Shown here: positions 1 through 6,454 of the stretch, piece after piece | How positions within the stretch are numbered: the first letter of the stretch is position 1 | Layout of the letters: each line of letters starts with the position of its first letter | Source of the DNA: Ignavibacteria bacterium | GTDB taxonomy: Bacteria > Bacteroidota > Ignavibacteria > Tepidaquicellales > OLB5 | DNA: 40,755 bases | NCBI GenBank assembly: GCA_013140565.1 | Contig: JABFSP010000224.1 | Span: forward strand, 1 to 40,755 | Direction: 5' to 3' | Made by a program: the position numbers and the translations under genes | The notes under the pieces: model-generated | What the model was told of the DNA's origin: nothing | The model's database searches: none | What the model saw: the letters and a program-made list of their open reading frames with translations, nothing else

Positions 1-66
1 ATGTGAATTTTGAATCAAAGAAAAATGCTGTTAATCACTTAAATTATAGCCAGTATTTATGAAAAA

Positions 67-85
67 AGTATCATGGAATGATACT
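67..85. repeat. 8-bp perfect hairpin upstream of a small gene
   Basis: The arms AGTATCAT (67-74) and ATGATACT (78-85) are perfectly complementary around a 3-base loop. The hairpin lies 56 bases before the start of the first rightward gene. It could be an operator or an RNA hairpin. No U-tract follows on either strand, so it is not a convincing terminator. Confidence 0.4.
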
Positions 86-141
86 CTTACACAAAATAGA
101 ATTATTATATTTACATCAGTTAATAAGCAAAAATAAAAATT

Positions 142-414
142 ATGACATTTTATAAAGGTTTTACAATTGAGGGTATGAATCATATTTTATGCGGATTTGA
201 TTTCGAGGCAAGGAAATCATACAGGGATTCAAACAGAAGTATTACAATTAGAGCAGGCTTCAAAAACATTGAAAATGTTAATGATACCTTCAAAGAAATG
301 CTTAAAATAGTTGACACAATAGAACCTAAGCTTCCAAAAGAGATTAATGTTACAAAATTGCTGAAAAATGAATCAATAGCCAAATTTAGGATCGAAACTG
401 ATATACTGGATTAA
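142..414 (+). CDS. Small hypothetical protein (90 aa)
   Basis: I do not recognise a family. The protein has no signal peptide or membrane segment and reads as a mixed alpha/beta cytosolic protein. Its middle (about residues 35-60) is rich in N, E and K and may form a helix. It ends directly at a strong bidirectional terminator hairpin shared with the leftward gene that follows, which supports it being a real transcription unit. No clear Shine-Dalgarno precedes the ATG. It lies on the far side of the tRNA-like gene from the late phage operon, so it could be host or prophage cargo. Confidence 0.55.
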   Translation: MTFYKGFTIEGMNHILCGFDFEARKSYRDSNRSITIRAGFKNIENVNDTFKEMLKIVDTIEPKLPKEINVTKLLKNESIAKFRIETDILD

Positions 415-438
415 AAAAGCCGGGTTTAACCGGCTTTT
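415..438. terminator. Bidirectional intrinsic terminator
   Basis: AAAAGCCGG (415-423) and CCGGCTTTT (430-438) form a 9-bp stem with a 6-base loop. A- and T-runs on both sides give a U-tract on either strand. It sits between two convergent genes and would end both. Confidence 0.85.
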
Positions 439-440
439 AT

Positions 441-800
441 TTAATACTTTTTCTTAGATTTCCGCAAGTAGTAACCGGCTTCACGCAGATCAGCTGTTGC
501 TGAAAAGTAATTCCAAACACTACCAATAAATCCAATTATTCCAGGGATGAACACCACAGGATTTATGTTTCCATCTTCTGTCTTGTCTACTGTCGCAATT
601 AATACACCAGTTGTAAGTGAGCCAACAAAACCAAAGAACCAGGCTTGACTAAAACCACCTGCAGCATCTTGCATTAATCTGCCAGCCATATCAATATTGT
701 ATTCCGCATCATTAAATCGTTTTTCAATCTTGGATGTATCCGTCTGAGCTATTGTGTTTGTTGTAAGAGTTAATGCTAAAACTAATAATAAAGTTTTCAT
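441..800 (-). CDS. Exported or membrane hypothetical protein with signal peptide (119 aa)
   Basis: The ATG at 800 is chosen over upstream starts because GGAGG sits six bases before it and a clean signal peptide follows (MKTLLLVLALTLTTNTIAQ, cleavage after A-Q). The mature part begins with a helical region (about residues 22-50). Two hydrophobic stretches rich in glycine follow (about residues 52-70 and 80-97), and the tail is basic. It is probably a periplasmic or membrane-associated protein of unknown function. A -7 element CAAATATA (minus: TATATTTG, 830-837) precedes it, giving a leader of roughly 25 bases. It converges on the shared terminator at 415-438. Confidence 0.65.
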   Translation of the reverse strand: MKTLLLVLALTLTTNTIAQTDTSKIEKRFNDAEYNIDMAGRLMQDAAGGFSQAWFFGFVGSLTTGVLIATVDKTEDGNINPVVFIPGIIGFIGSVWNYFSATADLREAGYYLRKSKKKY

Positions 801-829
801 TTTGCCTCCATTTAAGTTATTGGGATATA

Positions 830-837
830 CAAATATA
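830..837 (-). promoter_or_regulatory. Bacteroidota-type -7 element
   Basis: On the minus strand this reads TATATTTG, a match to the TAnnTTTG -7 consensus of Bacteroidota. It lies about 30 bases upstream of the GGAGG-led start at 800. No good -33 TTTG is visible at the usual distance, so strength is uncertain. Confidence 0.45.
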
Positions 838-1039
838 AGCATCTGAATGTATATTAAACACGGTATATAACCCTTGAGAGGCTTCAGGCAAATCAAGTAG
901 GATTTTATCACGGACAATAATTCAAAAACCGATGGTAAACAAGTTAGCTGAAATTGTGATTTTTTCTCGGAAAAATGCTTAAAACAGTTCGGAATAAACG
1001 TGTTTAATTAAAATTAAACAAAATTCGCTAAAAACGGGT

Positions 1040-1072
1040 ATTGTGGATACGGGATCCTATAGCGTATCTTTG
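1040..1072 (+). promoter_or_regulatory. Candidate promoter of a small RNA
   Basis: ATTG (1040-1043) and TATCTTTG (1065-1072, TAnnTTTG) are separated by 21 bases, close to the Bacteroidota -33/-7 layout. Transcription would begin near 1078, at the segment complementary to the downstream tRNA anticodon arm. The same interval holds a GATACG/CGTATC inverted repeat. Confidence 0.4.
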
Positions 1073-1077
1073 TGCTC

Positions 1078-1175
1078 TACCAAACTCGCATACCATCCTC
1101 AAAAGTGGTATGAGCATGCTCAGGGTTTCGAAATTATCAAAAAAAGGGGAAAGGGTGAAGAAATTCACCCTTTTT
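1078..1175 (+). ncRNA. Candidate small RNA with 5' complementarity to the adjacent tRNA anticodon arm
   Basis: No convincing protein is encoded here. The segment contains a 7-bp hairpin (CATACCA 1088-1094 / TGGTATG 1105-1111), a 10-bp palindrome GAGCATGCTC at about 1112-1121, and a textbook intrinsic terminator at the end. The 14 bases TCTACCAAACTCGC (1076-1089) are the exact reverse complement of 1217-1230, which covers the anticodon stem-loop of the tRNA-like gene just downstream. With a promoter at 1040-1072 this would give a transcript of about 100 bases with the antisense segment at its 5' end. The existence of the transcript is inference. The inverted repeat, hairpins and terminator are seen directly. 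Confidence 0.45.
1150..1175 (+). terminator. Intrinsic terminator
   Basis: AAAGGGTGAA (1150-1159) and TTCACCCTTT (1164-1173) form a perfect 10-bp stem with a GAAA loop, followed by a T-run (1171-1175). It is too far from any rightward protein gene to serve one, which supports an RNA gene just upstream. Confidence 0.8.
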
Positions 1176-1189
1176 CTGTTAAAAGAAGT

Positions 1190-1264
1190 GCCCTCGTAGG
1201 AAAACAGGATCAAACCGCGAGTTTGGTAGACTTGAGCATGTGGGTTCGAATCCCACCGAGGGTA
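1190..1264 (+). tRNA. tRNA-Thr(GGU)-like gene, weak D-stem
   Basis: A 75-base cloverleaf can be drawn. The acceptor is GCCCTCG (1190-1196) with CGAGGGT (1257-1263), including one G-T pair, and the discriminator is A. The anticodon stem is CGAGT/ACTTG with loop TTGGTAG, giving anticodon GGT (threonine). The variable loop is 5 bases. The T-arm is GTGGG-TTCGAAT-CCCAC. U8, A14, A15, G18-G19 and A21 are all in place. The D-stem, however, has only two good pairs, and CTA rather than CCA follows the discriminator. It could be a phage-borne tRNA, a decaying host tRNA, or an integration-site remnant. A covariance-model search would settle this. Confidence 0.6.
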
Positions 1265-1317
1265 CTACTTATATATTAAAAACAACATATCCTATTTGAA
1301 AGTTTTCGTAGAGTTGT

Positions 1318-1350
1318 TTGCCACGAATTATCCACGGATTTACCACAGAC
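1318..1350. repeat. Three tandem 11-bp iteron-like repeats
   Basis: TTGCCACGAAT, TATCCACGGAT and TTACCACAGAC follow each other without gaps. They share a T-[TA]-n-CCAC-[GA] core at one-helical-turn spacing. The middle unit resembles a DnaA box (TTATCCACG at 1328-1336, one mismatch). They could bind a protein or be a degenerate dispersed genomic repeat. Nothing else is visible between 1265 and 1382. Confidence 0.4.
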
Positions 1351-1382
1351 GTTAATACAAGTGTTTTCATAAGATAAATAAT

Positions 1383-1411
1383 AAAATAGCCAGTTGGAAA
1401 CTGGCTATTTT
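1383..1411 (-). terminator. Intrinsic terminator of the two-gene unit
   Basis: AAAATAGCCAGTT (1383-1395) and AACTGGCTATTTT (1399-1411) form a perfect 13-bp stem with a 3-base loop. A/T runs on both sides let it work on either strand. The stop codon of the leftward 163-aa gene lies inside the stem. Confidence 0.8.
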
Positions 1412-1896
1412 AAAACATCTATATACTTAATTTCCTTTTGCACTAGCCCCGGACATCTCATTTTTATTCTGCTTTTTATGAGCTTTCCTGGATATTTTTG
1501 ATTCAGAAAATGAATTAGATTATCCAAGTTCTTGATTGCTTTCAGCAAATGTTTATCATAGGTGAAGAATGCTCTTGTTTCGGTTGTTTTAATTTTGTCA
1601 TTACATAGATACCTCGATCTCTTTGATAACATTAAGAGTTTTTTATAAGAAAGATAAACCTCCTCAGATAATTTGCATTTACTGTTACCATTAAAAGGAT
1701 TTAAACAATTATCGACATCAACATGAGACCTGTAGTGGTGATTTATCTGGGAGGCAATGTGCGCGTTGACAAAGTGAACTGCTATATAAAATGCAGTAGT
1801 AACTTGCCAATCATAACAGTTATCGAAACCATTAATTTTTTCTAAAAATAATAAATTATGATTGGATTGATTAACATGTTCGGTAAAGTCTGCCAT
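1405..1896 (-). CDS. Hypothetical protein, HEPN-like helical fold possible (163 aa)
   Basis: The sequence is mostly helical, with conserved-looking blocks: an N-terminal NHNLLFL stretch, DWQVTTAFYIAVHFVNAHIA near residues 29-48, HYRSHVDVD at about 54-62, and LSKRSRYLC near 90-98. This block order resembles uncharacterised bacterial proteins that I would place near HEPN-type helical proteins. The classical R-x4-6-H motif is not clearly present, so nuclease activity is not claimed. The gene follows the 168-aa gene by 17 bases and shares its transcript, ending in a strong terminator. A two-gene toxin-antitoxin or defence role is possible from context only. Confidence 0.6.
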   Translation of the reverse strand: MADFTEHVNQSNHNLLFLEKINGFDNCYDWQVTTAFYIAVHFVNAHIASQINHHYRSHVDVDNCLNPFNGNSKCKLSEEVYLSYKKLLMLSKRSRYLCNDKIKTTETRAFFTYDKHLLKAIKNLDNLIHFLNQKYPGKLIKSRIKMRCPGLVQKEIKYIDVLK

Positions 1897-1913
1897 TTAT
1901 TTGAAAGGGTTAT

Positions 1914-2420
1914 TTAGCTATTAATTACTGGTAAAATATCACTGTAATGTGGTGGCAAACTCAGCTCGTCGCTTTGTTCAACAATAGTAGAAGAGATATG
2001 AAACCCTTTACTGCAAAATTTAGCATTCACTTTTGCTTCTGCTAATAACAATGCATTTTCGCTGATTTCGTCATCATCTTTAATTTCAGCCCAAACTAAT
2101 ATTTTAGAGTTTGACAATCTAAATGCTAGTTTTAAAGCTGAATTAGTCAAAATCAAATTTAATACTTCTACAATATATGCTTTTGTAATTTCAGAAATAT
2201 AATATTTGAAAATAAACTCTCTATTGTAATTAATGAGCTTGGCTGCATCACCGGCCATAAGAGAGTCATAATAACTAATCTTATCTGGATCTGCTGTATT
2301 AGTTTTCAGGGCCAATTCGTCTACACGAATTCCATGAACGGTTTCTGCAATAAAGCTATTGAACCAGGCTTCTTTTGTAGTAAAGGCTGTTTTTGTAGTA
2401 TTTGTTTTTGTTTCGCTCAT
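1914..2420 (-). CDS. Hypothetical partner protein (168 aa)
   Basis: I do not recognise the family. The first 16 residues are polar and T/K-rich, then a helical region runs to about residue 95. Next comes a strand-rich part with ILVWAEIKDDDE and a helix LLLAEAKVNAKF, and the protein ends in an acidic, proline-containing tail. No signal peptide or membrane segment is present. It is the first gene of a two-gene unit with the 163-aa gene 17 bases downstream. Two candidate -7 elements precede it (TAAATTTG close to the gene and TATATTTG at 2596-2603). The pairing of two small cytosolic genes in a phage-end position suggests cargo, but function is unknown. Confidence 0.6.
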   Translation of the reverse strand: MSETKTNTTKTAFTTKEAWFNSFIAETVHGIRVDELALKTNTADPDKISYYDSLMAGDAAKLINYNREFIFKYYISEITKAYIVEVLNLILTNSALKLAFRLSNSKILVWAEIKDDDEISENALLLAEAKVNAKFCSKGFHISSTIVEQSDELSLPPHYSDILPVINS

Positions 2421-2595
2421 TTTTGTAATAAATTATTCATTCCAAAAAAATGAATGTATTACTAAAGTTAATAAACAAATTTAAATCAAAATTTGTTCTT
2501 GTGAAATAACGATTCTATAGTAATTTTTGAGAATTGTATGGAAAAGGTAGATAATAGACATATTATCTTAATGTTTGGTACCCCTCTCCGTGATA

Positions 2596-2626
2596 CAAAT
2601 ATAGGTAATTTTTTAAATATGTCAAA
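2596..2626 (-). promoter_or_regulatory. Bacteroidota-type promoter, TTTG-N19-TATATTTG
   Basis: On the minus strand a -33 TTTG (2623-2626) and a -7 TATATTTG (2596-2603) are separated by 19 bases. It would drive the two-gene unit through a leader of roughly 170 bases that contains a 7-bp hairpin (AGATAAT/ATTATCT near 2554-2573). A second -7-like TAAATTTG lies nearer the gene. Confidence 0.55.
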
Positions 2627-2722
2627 TGAAATTACAACTTGTTACACCAAAAAGGCTAAAATTGTAAAATTTAGAGCTTTTTTATATCAATTTTTCAATA
2701 AAAATCCTTACAAAATAAAGTA

Positions 2723-2760
2723 TGAGAAATCAATACCTAACTCTTTGTCTTGATTTCTCA
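2723..2760. repeat. 10-bp inverted repeat in the gap between late operon and cargo
   Basis: TGAGAAATCA (2723-2732) and TGATTTCTCA (2751-2760) are perfect reverse complements with an 18-base loop. The gap from 2421 to 2866 otherwise holds only promoter elements and the late terminator. The rightward open frame at 2538-2753 lacks coding features and overlaps the promoter. Confidence 0.5.
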
Positions 2761-2795
2761 TTTATGCACTTCAAATTAAGCAATTTTGGGGCCAT

Positions 2796-2825
2796 AAAAA
2801 AAGCCGGTGGTTCTAATTCCGGCTT
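2796..2825 (-). terminator. Late-operon terminator
   Basis: On the minus strand AAGCCGG and CCGGCTT form a 7-bp G+C-rich stem with an 11-base loop, followed by a run of seven Ts. It lies 42 bases past the endolysin stop and is the first strong terminator after the lysis genes, so it marks the end of the late operon. Confidence 0.85.
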
Positions 2826-2866
2826 TTCTGTACTACTGGAGGCGATGCGACATGTCAGGAAGGATC

Positions 2867-3748
2867 TTATTTATACAACTGATGCCATTTACCTACAGCC
2901 CAAACCTGTGAAACAGGCCTGATACGTTTGAACACACCAAAACCCTCAGCACTTCCATCATTATTTGTATTACCCTCAATAGTGGTTACTATACCTTTAA
3001 CCAGATCAATACCTATTATAATAAATACATGCCTTGCATTGTTTCGGCTTGGGGAATAAATATATCCGAAATCACCAATTTCAATCTGACCTTTTTTAAC
3101 CGATTTAAACCCTGCATTTTTCTTTACTGCAAAGTTTACATTATCGGGTGTATATCCACTACAGGTCCATTTATAATCATGTTTGAGCTGCTTTAAGAGC
3201 CAATTCATAAAGAACTGGCACCACGGAGCACCTGTAGATATTGCACCGCAACTTCCGATCCTTTGATATTCATTTACTCTTTTACCGCCATTGTTATGTG
3301 GTTTCTCTTCAACAGTACCGATTTCAGCCTTTGCGAACTTAATGACTTGAGTAATGAAATCAACTTCACCTGCAGCAACAGGTTCCGGATCCTGAATAGG
3401 AAATGTATCCGGTTTAATATTTACTTTGTACCATTCAACAAGCTCTTCATAATGATTAAGAACATACCAATCAGAATAATTGAATACGCCATCAATGGCA
3501 AAAGGATAATTGTTTTTGATATCATCCGGTATCGGCAGCTGATACAAAGTTACTGCATCCTGCACTTTGGTTTGAAATGATTCCAAACATTCCTGCGTGA
3601 CTTCACCGAAATAATCTGAATCATCCAATTCACGGACCTTTCCATCTAGGAAACAGGTACCATAACCAAGTTGAATTAACCTGGCTTTCATAGAACCAAC
3701 TTCGGGCATTGTATCACCCAGTTTTAAATCATATTTAAAAGGTAACAT
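2867..3748 (-). CDS. Endolysin: peptidoglycan-binding domain plus CHAP domain
   Basis: The enzyme cuts host peptidoglycan at lysis. The ATG at 3748 is preferred because the stop of the preceding gene is at 3753. Residues 8-95 form a PG_binding_1-like domain (LGDTMPEVGSMKARLIQLGYG and DGVFNYSDW). A linker rich in P, E and A follows. Residues 130-293 look like a CHAP amidase/peptidase: catalytic Cys177 in GAPWCQFF, His240 in ARHVFIIIG, and Glu258/Asn260 in TIEGNTN. At 293 aa with no signal peptide, it needs a holin for release. It is the last gene of the late operon, directly after the membrane and spanin-like genes, the usual lysis-cassette order. The domain assignment is strong. Amidase versus endopeptidase cannot be told from sequence. 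Confidence 0.9.
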   Translation of the reverse strand: MLPFKYDLKLGDTMPEVGSMKARLIQLGYGTCFLDGKVRELDDSDYFGEVTQECLESFQTKVQDAVTLYQLPIPDDIKNNYPFAIDGVFNYSDWYVLNHYEELVEWYKVNIKPDTFPIQDPEPVAAGEVDFITQVIKFAKAEIGTVEEKPHNNGGKRVNEYQRIGSCGAISTGAPWCQFFMNWLLKQLKHDYKWTCSGYTPDNVNFAVKKNAGFKSVKKGQIEIGDFGYIYSPSRNNARHVFIIIGIDLVKGIVTTIEGNTNNDGSAEGFGVFKRIRPVSQVWAVGKWHQLYK

Positions 3749-3752
3749 AGTC

Positions 3753-4160
3753 TTATTTTTTAATGAATAGTTTATAAATGAAGTATGAAATAACTGTAAT
3801 TGCTGAACCACCTGCAGCGAACCAATACCAATCCGGATTAGCTTTAATTATCACCTTTGGCATCGCCTGTTCAAGCTTTAGAGCCTCCTGAATCTCAAGG
3901 ATCGATTTTTCAAGCCGGGTAATTGTGTAATTATAATTTGATTTATCCTGCAGACGTGTTTCTTTTTCCTTGTAATAAGCAGCCTTGAATGCATTTAACT
4001 CCACGCGTGCAATTTCAAAACCCTGAATTTGCTGGTCAGTGATGCAATGACAAGTATCACCAGCCTGTGTTAGGCTGTTTGTTTGCTCCTGCGATTGAAT
4101 CAGCCCAGGAAAGGATAGAAACAATACGCTTATTATCAGGCTTAGTTTTAATGATTTCAT
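3753..4160 (-). CDS. Membrane-anchored lysis-cassette protein, spanin candidate (135 aa)
   Basis: The inner ATG at 4160 gives a clean signal peptide (KSLKLSLIISVLFLSF, cleavage near Q-S-Q). A Cys-containing stretch (DTCHC) and a charged coiled-coil (about residues 45-95) follow, and the protein ends in a transmembrane helix (WYWFAAGGSAITVISYFIYKLF) and a basic tail. A coiled-coil held between two membrane-directed ends, next to the endolysin, is the layout of a spanin. The start overlaps the 3' part of the preceding gene out of frame by 104 bases, like Rz/Rz1. There is no lipobox in this protein. Spanin function is inferred from layout. Confidence 0.6.
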   Translation of the reverse strand: MKSLKLSLIISVLFLSFPGLIQSQEQTNSLTQAGDTCHCITDQQIQGFEIARVELNAFKAAYYKEKETRLQDKSNYNYTITRLEKSILEIQEALKLEQAMPKVIIKANPDWYWFAAGGSAITVISYFIYKLFIKK

Positions 4161-4419
4161 TTTTGCTTTTGGTTGAATTGTTAAAAATGTTTTGAATTGT
4201 GACATTATGCACTGAGTCCCGTTGAGAAATTGCCAGCATAGAATCCAATGCGACCTTTTGAAGTGAATCGCTTTTATTCAAATGCTGAATAACAAGTTCC
4301 TTCAGCTTTGATGTTTCCTGTTCCTGCGGATCCTTATTGCAGGAATTTACAGTGAAAGCCGTTGCAATTATGGCAATTACAACGACCCCCAACAAAATAT
4401 AAAATTGAGTGTTATTCAT
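4057..4419 (-). CDS. Single-TM or lipoprotein coiled-coil protein, spanin partner candidate (120 aa)
   Basis: Residues 6-26 are strongly hydrophobic and followed by NSCNKD. This resembles the S-C-N-K-D lipidation ends common in Bacteroidota, but there is no basic residue before the hydrophobic stretch. It is therefore either a lipoprotein or an N-terminal membrane anchor. Residues 30-80 are charged and heptad-like, with few hydrophobic domains after them. The start overlaps the stop of the preceding gene as ATGA, and the last 104 bases overlap the next gene in another frame. It sits between holin-like proteins and the endolysin, so a role in outer-membrane disruption with its overlapping partner is plausible. 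Confidence 0.6.
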   Translation of the reverse strand: MNNTQFYILLGVVVIAIIATAFTVNSCNKDPQEQETSKLKELVIQHLNKSDSLQKVALDSMLAISQRDSVHNVTIQNIFNNSTKSKNEIIKTKPDNKRIVSILSWADSIAGANKQPNTGW

Positions 4420-4811
4420 GGTTTTGGCTCCGGCTCTTTTACAGTTGTTGTTTTCGTTACTTCATTGGTAACTTCTACACCATCTTCTTTTTTTGTGGTT
4501 TTGAAGTATGTACCAATCTCACTGATAACTTTTCCGGTACCTGCTGACATCAGTTTTTGGAATATCTTATATGCCCCATAACCCAAAACCATAAATACAA
4601 TGAACTGAATAGAATCACCAACCCATGATTTAGCCGGTTCGATATGGATGAATAATTCAGTAGCAAACCAGAATATCGAAACTAAAATTAGATTAAAAGC
4701 AGCGAATTTCTTATCGATAGCAACTTTTTTAACTAACCAAGCTTCTAGAATTCCCAGTAACCACCCGGCAAAAATGAACTCATTTAAACTCCAAGCCATG
4801 TGTTCAATCAT
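4416..4811 (-). CDS. Holin-like membrane protein (131 aa)
   Basis: Three hydrophobic segments are visible at about residues 12-27, 38-55 and 66-85. A charged, T/E/K/P-rich C-terminal tail of about 35 residues follows. The start at 4811 has GGGGG six bases upstream. The number of segments, small size and position two genes before the endolysin fit a class I holin that permeabilises the inner membrane. No family motif was recognised, and the neighbouring 79-aa and 152-aa membrane proteins are alternative holin candidates. Confidence 0.6.
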   Translation of the reverse strand: MIEHMAWSLNEFIFAGWLLGILEAWLVKKVAIDKKFAAFNLILVSIFWFATELFIHIEPAKSWVGDSIQFIVFMVLGYGAYKIFQKLMSAGTGKVISEIGTYFKTTKKEDGVEVTNEVTKTTTVKEPEPKP

Positions 4812-4822
4812 TTTAACCCCCT

Positions 4823-5062
4823 TTATTTTTTATGTAAAAACTTATCTTCATTTAAGAGCTCTTTCAATTTAGTATCACGGTACCTTGCATACCCGTTCTG
4901 AAAACTCTTTTCAAGTGCGTAATCTGTAGATTCCCATTTAAATTCAAGCAATTTCAAACGCCTCAAAATTTTATTTATTTGAGCAAGTATCAAAGTTGCT
5001 AAAACAATAAATAACCATTTTGCAATTTCAGTAACAACCGGACTTTTAAAAAATTCTTCCAT
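4823..5062 (-). CDS. Small membrane protein (79 aa)
   Basis: One hydrophobic segment (about residues 13-28, KWLFIVLATLILAQ) is followed by a basic amphipathic helix (INKILRRLKLLEFK) and a charged tail ending in two lysines. The topology resembles small phage holins or antiholins and holin-like hemolysin XhlA-type proteins, though no motif is decisive. The start overlaps the stop of the preceding gene (TAATG), implying coupled translation. Confidence 0.6.
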   Translation of the reverse strand: MEEFFKSPVVTEIAKWLFIVLATLILAQINKILRRLKLLEFKWESTDYALEKSFQNGYARYRDTKLKELLNEDKFLHKK

Positions 5063-5520
5063 TAAAATATTATCGTTATTATTATTGAAATAAGTATTCC
5101 TAGCAATGCACTTACATTAAACTTAGCAACTGTAAAACCATTTTTAAAAACGAAATGACCACTGAACCAAATAGGGGTTAACCAAAAAGGATCCTCATTG
5201 TTGGTTTCCAGCCGCTTTATGTTTTGCTCCTGACCATTGAATATGTAATACAGCCTATCCAACAGCATGAAGTAATGACAGATCAGGCAAGCTACAACAC
5301 ACCAGAAACCACCGAAAATGAATACTGCCGTTAATCCACCCAGCTCTACAGCTTTCTGAAATATCCTGTAGCGAATTGGAACGTCTCTATCGAACCATTT
5401 ATATGATTTGAACAGCCAATTGAAATATCCCTTTTCACCCCGGCCATAGAAATAGCTGTCAAAGCCTGAAGTAAAAAGCACGTATACTGCGATTGAAATT
5501 ATTTGTTTTAGATTTTCCAT
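5062..5520 (-). CDS. Membrane protein of the lysis region, unknown (152 aa)
   Basis: Hydrophobic segments occur near residues 5-18, 60-88 and 132-152. Between them lies an aromatic, charged loop (YFYGRGEKGYFNWLFKSYKWFDRD). I do not recognise the family. It lies between the last fibre-like gene and the small membrane proteins and overlaps the next gene by one base, so it is probably expressed with the lysis genes. It could be an envelope-modifying or exclusion protein, but nothing in the sequence decides this. Confidence 0.55.
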   Translation of the reverse strand: MENLKQIISIAVYVLFTSGFDSYFYGRGEKGYFNWLFKSYKWFDRDVPIRYRIFQKAVELGGLTAVFIFGGFWCVVACLICHYFMLLDRLYYIFNGQEQNIKRLETNNEDPFWLTPIWFSGHFVFKNGFTVAKFNVSALLGILISIIITIIF

Positions 5521-5540
5521 TTTGGATTCAATAGTTAATT

Positions 5541-6446
5541 TTATGGTGTATATCCCGGAACTAAATATTCAGTACCGTTTTCATCTTTTATTAAGAACCA
5601 TTTATTAGGTATAGAAAGATAAGTGGCTTCTGTTGTACCTATATAGCTTGATACTCCCAAACTTGCAGATGGAGTATTTACATATGAGGCTGAATTAATC
5701 CAAATGTTATCTGTTTTTATACCTCCATCACCACGCAGAGCAGTTAAATAACTTCCTTCTATTAGATTAATTTCTTCGCCTACTACATCACTGTTTATTC
5801 TAAGTCTTTGCGTTCCGTCTGAAGTAAATACAATCTGACCTGAATTGGGAGCGGTTATATGAGTATTTTCATCATCCTGCCAAGAATAACCGTTTCCAAT
5901 TGTACCGTTATTGTTATAGCCCATAACCAGCCCGGTCCCATCCCCAAGATACATTGCAGTTTGCTGAATCTTAATAGCATCTGCACTATCAGCTTGAATT
6001 AATAGAGTACCAGAAATGCTGTTAATTGTATCAACTGCGGCTTGCCTTAAAACTGTTATTCCTGTAAATGTATTTGAACTATCCTTATACGCATAACCAC
6101 TCAGATTTGGAGAGTAATAAACTGTATCAGCTGATACATCGTAGCTTATAAGCAATCTTACGGTGGCTGTATCTTTGCCATAAAATACATTTCTATTTAC
6201 GGCATATGAATAAAAACCATTTTCACCAACAGTGATTTGCCACAAAGATGTATCAATGGATGTGTAGTCGTATGTTAATGGTATCCTTAAGCTTCCTGCA
6301 GCAACACCGTTATACACGGTCCTGTTTACAAGTTCCTCATAAAATCCGCTTTTACTCTTAACAAGAGAAAAATTGACCGTATCAAGTGTTTGCCCAAATG
6401 CTTCTAAGCTAATGATTGAAAGAATTAAAATGATTATTTTTTTCAT
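5541..6446 (-). CDS. Secreted tail-fibre/appendage-like protein (301 aa)
   Basis: The ATG at 6446 is chosen because the previous gene stops at 6455 and a Sec signal peptide follows at once (KKIIILILSIISLEAFGQ). The mature protein is low in charge and rich in N, S, T, G and Y. It has repeated beta-strand patterns (YEELVNRTVYNGVAAGSLRI and YSYAVNRNVFYGKDTATVRL, residues 35-95, look like a tandem repeat) and an FTSDGTQRLRI block typical of phage fibre shafts. It ends in a W-F-L-I-K-D-x-N-G-T-x-Y motif of the kind seen at fibre tips. It is therefore likely a receptor-binding or shaft protein. A signal peptide on a virion protein is odd. Confidence 0.65.
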   Translation of the reverse strand: MKKIIILILSIISLEAFGQTLDTVNFSLVKSKSGFYEELVNRTVYNGVAAGSLRIPLTYDYTSIDTSLWQITVGENGFYSYAVNRNVFYGKDTATVRLLISYDVSADTVYYSPNLSGYAYKDSSNTFTGITVLRQAAVDTINSISGTLLIQADSADAIKIQQTAMYLGDGTGLVMGYNNNGTIGNGYSWQDDENTHITAPNSGQIVFTSDGTQRLRINSDVVGEEINLIEGSYLTALRGDGGIKTDNIWINSASYVNTPSASLGVSSYIGTTEATYLSIPNKWFLIKDENGTEYLVPGYTP

Positions 6447-6454
6447 AATGTTAT

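Noticed and set aside
1190-1264. tRNA 3' end as the prophage attachment site
   Set aside because: No matching direct repeat is found near the right end of the window and no integrase is visible, so an attL call cannot be supported.
1043-1279. 78-codon rightward frame over the small-RNA and tRNA region
   Set aside because: It runs through a perfect terminator and the tRNA cloverleaf, and the protein has no coherent features.
1328-1336. Possible DnaA box TTATCCACG
   Set aside because: A single imperfect box. It is better described as part of three tandem 11-bp repeats, and no origin features surround it.
2538-2753. Rightward 71-codon frame between the two-gene unit and the late terminator
   Set aside because: No ribosome site, atypical composition, and it overlaps a leftward promoter with consensus spacing and an inverted repeat.
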